From assembly GCF_009720655.1 (NCBI RefSeq), contig NZ_WNKS01000004.1:211823-275822 (forward strand): DNA of 64,000 nucleotides, read 5' to 3'. A program made the position numbers and the translations under genes. Below the pieces are notes generated by a model that was not told the DNA's origin, searched no databases, and saw only the letters and a list, made by a program, of their open reading frames with translations. Position 1 is the first letter of the stretch; the number at the start of each line of letters is the position of its first letter. Below, one piece after another: positions 59,550 to 64,000 of this stretch. This DNA comes from Rhodoblastus acidophilus. GTDB taxonomy: Bacteria; Pseudomonadota; Alphaproteobacteria; Rhizobiales; Beijerinckiaceae.

Positions 59550-60104
59550 ATGCAGTCCCAGACATTTGAAATTGCCGGTCCCGTTCTGCTCACCCCGAAG
59601 AAAATTGGTGATGAGCGCGGTTTTTTCTCCGAAACCTATAATGAGCGTCTCGCTTCGCCGCTGATCGGTTGCCAAAAATTCGTCCAGGACAATCAGTCGC
59701 TGTCGAAGCCGGCGGGCACGCTGCGCGGCCTGCATTTCCAAATCGACCCGATGGCGCAGGGCAAGCTGGTGCGCGTGGTGCGCGGCGCCATTTATGACGT
59801 CGCCATCGATCTCCGCCGCTCGTCCCCGACCTACGGCCGCCACATCGCTGCGACGCTGAGCGCCGAAAACTGGCGGCAATTGTGGATTCCCGTCGGTTTC
59901 GCCCACGGCTTCTGCACGCTCGAACCCGACACGGAAGTGGTCTACAAGGTCACGGAATATTATTCGCCCGAATGCGACCGCGGCTTGGCTTTCGATGACC
60001 CCGCGCTCGCCATCGACTGGCCCAGGTTTGCGCACGACTATTTGCTGTCTCCCAAGGATCGGACGCACCCCAGGCTTTGCGACCTTCCGGATTGTTTCGT
60101 TTGA
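59550..60104 (+). CDS. rfbC: dTDP-4-dehydrorhamnose 3,5-epimerase
   Basis: Third step of dTDP-L-rhamnose synthesis. The 184-residue cupin-fold protein shows DERGFFSETYNE (about 18-29), the catalytic histidine region GTLRGLHFQ (H61-type), KLVRVVRGAIYDVAIDLRRSS and WIPVGFAHGFC. ATG 59550 is the family start. Slightly weak RBS (GGAAG). First gene of rfbCABD. Confidence 0.95.
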   Translation: MQSQTFEIAGPVLLTPKKIGDERGFFSETYNERLASPLIGCQKFVQDNQSLSKPAGTLRGLHFQIDPMAQGKLVRVVRGAIYDVAIDLRRSSPTYGRHIAATLSAENWRQLWIPVGFAHGFCTLEPDTEVVYKVTEYYSPECDRGLAFDDPALAIDWPRFAHDYLLSPKDRTHPRLCDLPDCFV

Positions 60105-60117
60105 GGAGCTTTTTTAG

Positions 60118-60990
60118 ATGAAGGGCATTGTTCTGGCCGGCGGTTCAGGCACGCGGCTGCATCCGGCGACGCTGGCGATCAACAAGCAATTGCTGCCGAT
60201 CTACGACAAGCCGATGATCTACTATCCGATCTCGGTGCTGATGCTCGCCGGCATTCGCGAGATCCTGATCATTTCCTCGCCCGAATATATCGACAATTAC
60301 CGGCGCCTGTTCGGCTCCGGCGAGCAATTCGGCGTGCAGATCTCCTACAAGGTCCAACCGCGGCCCGAAGGGCTGGCGCAGGCTTTTGTTCTCGGAGCGG
60401 ACTTCGTCGGGACGGACCCGGTCTGCCTGGTGCTCGGCGACAACATCTTTTTCGGCGCGGGGCTGAGCGCCGCGCTCAAGCGCGCCCGCGACCGGGACGC
60501 CGGCGCCACCGTGTTCGGCTATCACGTTGAAGATCCAGAGCGTTATGGCGTCGTCACCATCGACGCCGAGGGGCGGCCTGTCGCCATTGTCGAAAAGCCT
60601 GAAAATCCCGAATCCCCCTGGGCGGTGACCGGACTGTATTTCTACGACAACCAGGTCGTGGACATCGCCGCAAACCTCAAACCCTCGGTGCGCGGTGAAC
60701 TTGAGATCACCGACGTCAACCGCGTCTATATGCAAAGGGGCGCGCTGCACGTGGAGCGTCTGTCGCGCGGCTATGCCTGGTTCGATACCGGCACCCACGA
60801 CAGCCTTCTGGAGGCGAGCGAATTCGTCCAGGTCATCCAGAAGCGGCAGGGCATACAGGTCGCCTGCCTTGAGGAAATCGCCTATCTCAACGGGTTCATC
60901 GGCCGCGACCAGTTGATCGCGCGCGGCGAATTGTTCGGCAAGACCCCCTACGGGCGCTTCCTGCTGCGCATCGCCGAAGACGGGTTGTGA
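60118..60990 (+). CDS. rfbA: Glucose-1-phosphate thymidylyltransferase
   Basis: First step of dTDP-rhamnose synthesis, making dTDP-glucose. The 290-residue protein has [19 protein letters not shown] (8-26), [26 protein letters not shown] and [13 protein letters not shown]. 13 bases after rfbC. Confidence 0.97.
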   Translation: MKGIVLAGGSGTRLHPATLAINKQLLPIYDKPMIYYPISVLMLAGIREILIISSPEYIDNYRRLFGSGEQFGVQISYKVQPRPEGLAQAFVLGADFVGTDPVCLVLGDNIFFGAGLSAALKRARDRDAGATVFGYHVEDPERYGVVTIDAEGRPVAIVEKPENPESPWAVTGLYFYDNQVVDIAANLKPSVRGELEITDVNRVYMQRGALHVERLSRGYAWFDTGTHDSLLEASEFVQVIQKRQGIQVACLEEIAYLNGFIGRDQLIARGELFGKTPYGRFLLRIAEDGL

Positions 60991-61000
60991 GGAGACGTCA

Positions 61001-62053
61001 ATGCGGATTCTTGTGACGGGCGGCGCGGGGTTCATTGGCTCGGCGGTCTGCCGCTATCTGGTGGGCGAGGGCGCGCAAGTGCTCAATGTCGATAAGTTGA
61101 CCTACGCCGGCAATCTGGAGTCGCTGCGCGACATCGCGGGCAATCCGAACTATCACTTTTTGAAAGCCGACATTTGCGATCGCGCCGCCATGGACGCGGC
61201 CTTCGAAAATTTCCGGCCTGACGGGGTGATGCATCTCGCCGCCGAAAGCCATGTCGACCGGTCGATCACCGGCGCCGGCGATTTCGTCACGACCAATGTC
61301 GTTGGCAGTTTCACCTTGCTCGAAGCGGCGCGCGCCTATTGGGGCGGGCTGCCGGCGCCGCAACGAGACGTTTTTCGCTTTCTGCACGTCTCCACCGATG
61401 AGGTTTACGGGTCGCTCGGGCCGGACGGACTCTTCGAAGAAACCACGCCCTACGATCCGTCCTCGCCCTATTCGGCGTCGAAGGCGGCGTCCGATCATCT
61501 GGCCATCGCCTGGGGCCGCACCTATGGCCTGCCGGTGGTGATTTCCAACTGCTCGAACAATTACGGGCCCTATCATTTTCCGGAAAAGCTCATTCCGCTG
61601 GTCATCCTCAACGCGCTGCACGGCAAGAAACTGCCGGTCTACGGCGACGGGTCGAACGTGCGCGACTGGCTCTATGTCGAGGACCACGCCCGCGCCCTGC
61701 TGACAATCCTTACGCTGGGACGGGTTGGCGAGAAATACAACGTGGGCGGGCGCAACGAGCGCCGCAACATCGACATCGTCCGGCGCATTTGCGACATCCT
61801 CGACCGCGCCCGTCCGGGGGCGGAAAGCCGCCAAAACCTGATCACCTTCGTCACGGATCGACCCGGGCACGACCATCGCTACGCCATCGACGCGACCAAG
61901 CTGGAGACCGAACTCGGCTGGCGCGCGAAAGAGAATTTTGACACTGGCATCGAGAAAACGGTGGCGTGGTATCTCGACAATGAATGGTGGTGGCGGCCGC
62001 TGCGTGACAAAGTCTACGCTGGCGAGCGGCTCGGGTTGGTGACGGCGCCATGA
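61001..62053 (+). CDS. rfbB: dTDP-glucose 4,6-dehydratase
   Basis: Second step, giving dTDP-4-keto-6-deoxyglucose. The 350-residue short-chain dehydrogenase has the NAD motif [16 protein letters not shown] (5-20), [11 protein letters not shown], the catalytic [10 protein letters not shown] (about 131-140) and [10 protein letters not shown] (about 159-168), then [16 protein letters not shown]. RfbB family, with the final residues normal. Its stop overlaps rfbD's start (ATGA). Confidence 0.97.
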   Translation: MRILVTGGAGFIGSAVCRYLVGEGAQVLNVDKLTYAGNLESLRDIAGNPNYHFLKADICDRAAMDAAFENFRPDGVMHLAAESHVDRSITGAGDFVTTNVVGSFTLLEAARAYWGGLPAPQRDVFRFLHVSTDEVYGSLGPDGLFEETTPYDPSSPYSASKAASDHLAIAWGRTYGLPVVISNCSNNYGPYHFPEKLIPLVILNALHGKKLPVYGDGSNVRDWLYVEDHARALLTILTLGRVGEKYNVGGRNERRNIDIVRRICDILDRARPGAESRQNLITFVTDRPGHDHRYAIDATKLETELGWRAKENFDTGIEKTVAWYLDNEWWWRPLRDKVYAGERLGLVTAP

Positions 62054-62949
62054 GGCTGGTCGTCACCGGGCGGGACGGGCAGGTCACCCGCGCGCTGCAG
62101 GCGCTTGCCGGTCCTGATTTGGAAATTGTGGCGCTGGGCCGGGACAAATTCGATCTTGCCGCCGAGAGCGACCCGACCCCTGTGTTCGCCGCCGCGCGTC
62201 CGGACGCGATCGTCAACGCCGGCGCCTATACGGCGGTGGACAAGGCGGAGAGCGAGCGGGAGCTGGCCTTCGCCATTAACGGACGCGGGGCCGGTCGTGT
62301 GGCGCGCGCCGCCGCCGCGTTGAACATCCCGATCATTCAGATTTCCACGGATTACGTGTTCGACGGGTCCGGCGAGAGACCTTGGCGGGAGGATGATCCG
62401 GTGGGGCCGCTCGGGGTGTACGGGGCGTCGAAACGCGCCGGCGAGGAGGCGGTCGCGGCGGCGACGCCGAACCATTCGATCTTGCGCACATCCTGGGTCT
62501 ATGCGCCCTGGGGGGCGAATTTTGTGAAAACCATGCTGCGGCTCGCGGAGTCTCGGCCCGAACTGCGGGTGGTCGCCGACCAGCATGGCGCGCCGACTTC
62601 CGCGCTCGACATCGCCGAAGGGGTGGTCGCCGTGGCGCGCAACCTCGTCGCGCGGCCGAAGGACTCAGCCTTGCGCGGCGTCTTCCACATGGCCGCGCAG
62701 GGCGAGGCGACCTGGGCGGATTTCGCCCGCGAAATTTTCGCCCAATCTTTTTCGCGCGGGGGGCCGTGCGCCAATGTCGTGTCGATTCCGACAAGCGACT
62801 ATCCCACGCCGGCGAAGCGGCCGCTGAACTCGCGATTGTCCATCGAAAAACTCGCTGAGGCCCATGGCGTGCGCCTGCCGCACTGGCGCGACGGGCTGAC
62901 ACGGGTCATGCACGAATTGGAACAGGCCGCCGGGCGCCCTCGGCAATAG
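62050..62949 (+). CDS. rfbD: dTDP-4-dehydrorhamnose reductase
   Basis: Last step, giving dTDP-L-rhamnose. The 299-residue protein has [15 protein letters not shown] (5-19), [28 protein letters not shown] (about 99-112), [12 protein letters not shown] and [18 protein letters not shown]. Overlaps rfbB by 4 bases, so coupled. The cluster ends here; IS remnants follow. Confidence 0.96.
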   Translation: MRLVVTGRDGQVTRALQALAGPDLEIVALGRDKFDLAAESDPTPVFAAARPDAIVNAGAYTAVDKAESERELAFAINGRGAGRVARAAAALNIPIIQISTDYVFDGSGERPWREDDPVGPLGVYGASKRAGEEAVAAATPNHSILRTSWVYAPWGANFVKTMLRLAESRPELRVVADQHGAPTSALDIAEGVVAVARNLVARPKDSALRGVFHMAAQGEATWADFAREIFAQSFSRGGPCANVVSIPTSDYPTPAKRPLNSRLSIEKLAEAHGVRLPHWRDGLTRVMHELEQAAGRPRQ

Positions 62950-63089
62950 GCGTCTTACGCCATTGATGCACGTCCGCAATCGCCGCGCGGCTTAGGGATG
63001 GCGCGGTCACCCAGCGTAGTTCCAAGGCCAAGTCTCCGCCTGTTTGCAGGCGCCGCAAATTGAACCGCGCCGGGTTTGCCGGAGGCTCC

Positions 63090-63321
63090 AACTCCCAAGT
63101 AGGATGGAGCCGTCATGAGCAATACGACCAATAAATTTTCACCTGAGGTTCGGGCCAGCGCGGTTCGGATGGTTTTGGAACACGAGGGCGATCACGCCTC
63201 GCGCTGGGCGGCGATGTCATCGATTGCCGCCAAGATCGGCTGCCGGCCGCACACCCTGCGGGAATGGGTTAGCAAGGCGGAAGTCGACAAGAGCTATGCG
63301 GAAATTTGGGTGACGGCGTGA
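63090..63321 (+). mobile_element. remnant of an IS3-family insertion sequence
   Basis: Start of an IS3-type orfA with its upstream leader, cut off after about 57 codons. The left border cannot be set without the inverted repeat. The right border is near 63285, where similarity to orfA stops. No orfB is present. Confidence 0.6.
63115..63321 (+). pseudogene. truncated IS3-family transposase OrfA
   Basis: 68 codons: the N-terminal helix-turn-helix of an IS3 OrfA ([40 protein letters not shown]), then about 11 unrelated residues to a TGA. Complete OrfA proteins have about 100 residues plus the leucine zipper and frameshift site, all missing here. Good RBS (GGATGGAG) retained, so the fragment may be translated. 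Confidence 0.75.
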
Positions 63322-63476
63322 ATCAAGCGGCGGATTTGGTTTCGGACGCAGCTTCGATTCAGTCGCGGAACTTTACGCTGCTGATTATTTTCGGCAACAG
63401 AGCTGGCGCCGGTTGTCTGAACAGTTTCCCGCCAATGATAAGTGGTTTTCTGCCGGGTTTCGTTTGTTGCGGGCAC

Positions 63477-63539
63477 CGTGGTGTTGGGTGTGATGCAGGG
63501 AGGGCGTAGCCCGACCGTAGTCGCATCCAACACCACGGC
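63477..63539. repeat. long interrupted inverted repeat between the two IS remnants
   Basis: CCGTGGTGTTGG (63477-63488) and CCAACACCACGG (63528-63539), 12-bp perfect arms, with a further inner pair ATGC/GCAT and GGGC/GCCC. Lies just beyond the IS630 transposase stop, and may be part of an IS end or an independent palindromic element. Confidence 0.6.
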
Positions 63540-64000
63540 TGCGGAAAAAAATCATACGGTTTCCGTTTGATCACTTCGGTTTTACGATTTCGGGCCACCA
63601 GTGAAATCCAGTTCGGCTTTTGATGGTGTCGCGTTCGTTTGCGAGCGCGACGCATCTCGATGCGATGATCTCGTTCAGCTGTTGGATGTTGGCGGCGTGC
63701 TTGTTGATGATCGGCTCATCGACGAGCGCCCATAGCGTCTCCGCCGGCTGGAGTTCGGGCGTATAGGGCGGAAGAAAGACCAGGCGTACGCCTTCGGGGA
63801 GGTTCAACCCCGCTTCAGTGTGCCAGCCGGCGTTGTCGAGGACGAGAACGATCGTCCGCTCGCGGCCAGCGTTGGCCTCGCGGGCGAACGTGGCGAGCAA
63901 CGCCTCGAAGAACGGCTTATACCAAGTCTCGCTGATCAGAACCCATGCGCCCAATCGCGGAGTCCGATGGACATGATGCGCCACGGTTGGTCGACGAGCT
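63540..64000 (-). mobile_element. IS630-family insertion sequence, left part
   Basis: C-terminal half of an IS630-type transposase with its downstream flank; the rest runs off the window. The terminal repeat cannot be fixed, but the end must lie left of 63571. Confidence 0.65.
63571..64000 (-). CDS. IS630-family transposase, 5'-truncated by window edge
   Basis: C-terminal DDE domain of an IS630/Tc1-type transposase: ETWYKPFFEALLATFA, VLVLDNAGWHTEAGL (the second catalytic Asp in LDNAGWH), LVFLPPYTPELQPAETLWAL (the family PPY(S/T)PxLNPxE motif, with Glu as third acidic residue) and a helical end. Frame stays open to the window edge; GTG 63984 is not the true start. IS630 orfs are often split in two by a frameshift, so this may be an OrfB. 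Confidence 0.88.
   Translation of the reverse strand, partial: ARRPTVAHHVHRTPRLGAWVLISETWYKPFFEALLATFAREANAGRERTIVLVLDNAGWHTEAGLNLPEGVRLVFLPPYTPELQPAETLWALVDEPIINKHAANIQQLNEIIASRCVALANERDTIKSRTGFHWWPEIVKPK

Overview
The window is GC-rich, densely coded chromosome from an alphaproteobacterium, most probably of the order Hyphomicrobiales (Rhizobiales) and perhaps near the Beijerinckiaceae/Methylocystaceae. This placement is an inference. It rests on gene neighbourhoods typical of that order (tsaD-gpsA-YciI-EVE beside hemC-hemD; priA followed by atpHAGDC; ubiG divergent from lysC-ptsP-prfA; rpiA-DUF2059-gor; dapF-mtaB), on an Irr-type iron control element, and on short palindromic intergenic repeats of a kind common in these genomes.

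Layout. 1-6.6 kb: the end of a MarR regulator; a leftward operon tsaD, a secreted HKD (phospholipase D-like) protein, gpsA, then YciI and EVE proteins with a DUF3597 gene between; and rightward hemC, hemD and DUF2147. 6.8-17.1 kb: secA, priA and the F1-ATPase operon atpHAGDC, ending in a strong terminator. 17.1-22.9 kb: ubiG against lysC, ptsP and prfA. 23-26 kb: manC and a phosphomannomutase (GDP-mannose supply), separated by a terminator-like hairpin. 26-32.2 kb: zinc alcohol dehydrogenase, gor, DUF2059, rpiA, an Atm1-type ABC exporter and an unrecognised protein. 32.4-37.8 kb: OprB-type porin, GNAT acetyltransferase, ppa, glk and a SulP transporter. 38-44 kb: three tandem porin paralogues with N-terminal coiled coils, each closed by its own terminator. 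44-49.9 kb: leuB, an exported GyrI-like protein, dapF, mtaB and two unrecognised genes. 49.9-52.4 kb: an ftrA-ftrB-ftrD-like iron(II) uptake cluster behind an Irr-type box and without the FTR1 permease. 52.4-59.3 kb: family 2 glycosyltransferase, hybrid histidine kinase, cysD-cysNC and divergent cysQ. 59.5-62.9 kb: rfbC-rfbA-rfbB-rfbD for dTDP-L-rhamnose. 63-64 kb: remnants of IS3-family and IS630-family insertion sequences.

How the parts fit. Most of the window is housekeeping: haem, lysine and leucine synthesis, protein export, replication restart, ATP synthesis and translation. The accessory themes are envelope construction (GDP-mannose, dTDP-rhamnose, a glycosyltransferase, four porins), sulfate activation and iron uptake. 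The most interesting signals are the mosaic porin array with a Pho-box-like promoter, the Irr-type box in front of a permease-less ftr cluster, the hairpin between manC and its partner, a secreted HKD protein coupled into the tsaD-gpsA operon, and several families of palindromic repeats. I found no tRNA, rRNA, CRISPR array, prophage or clear defence system.
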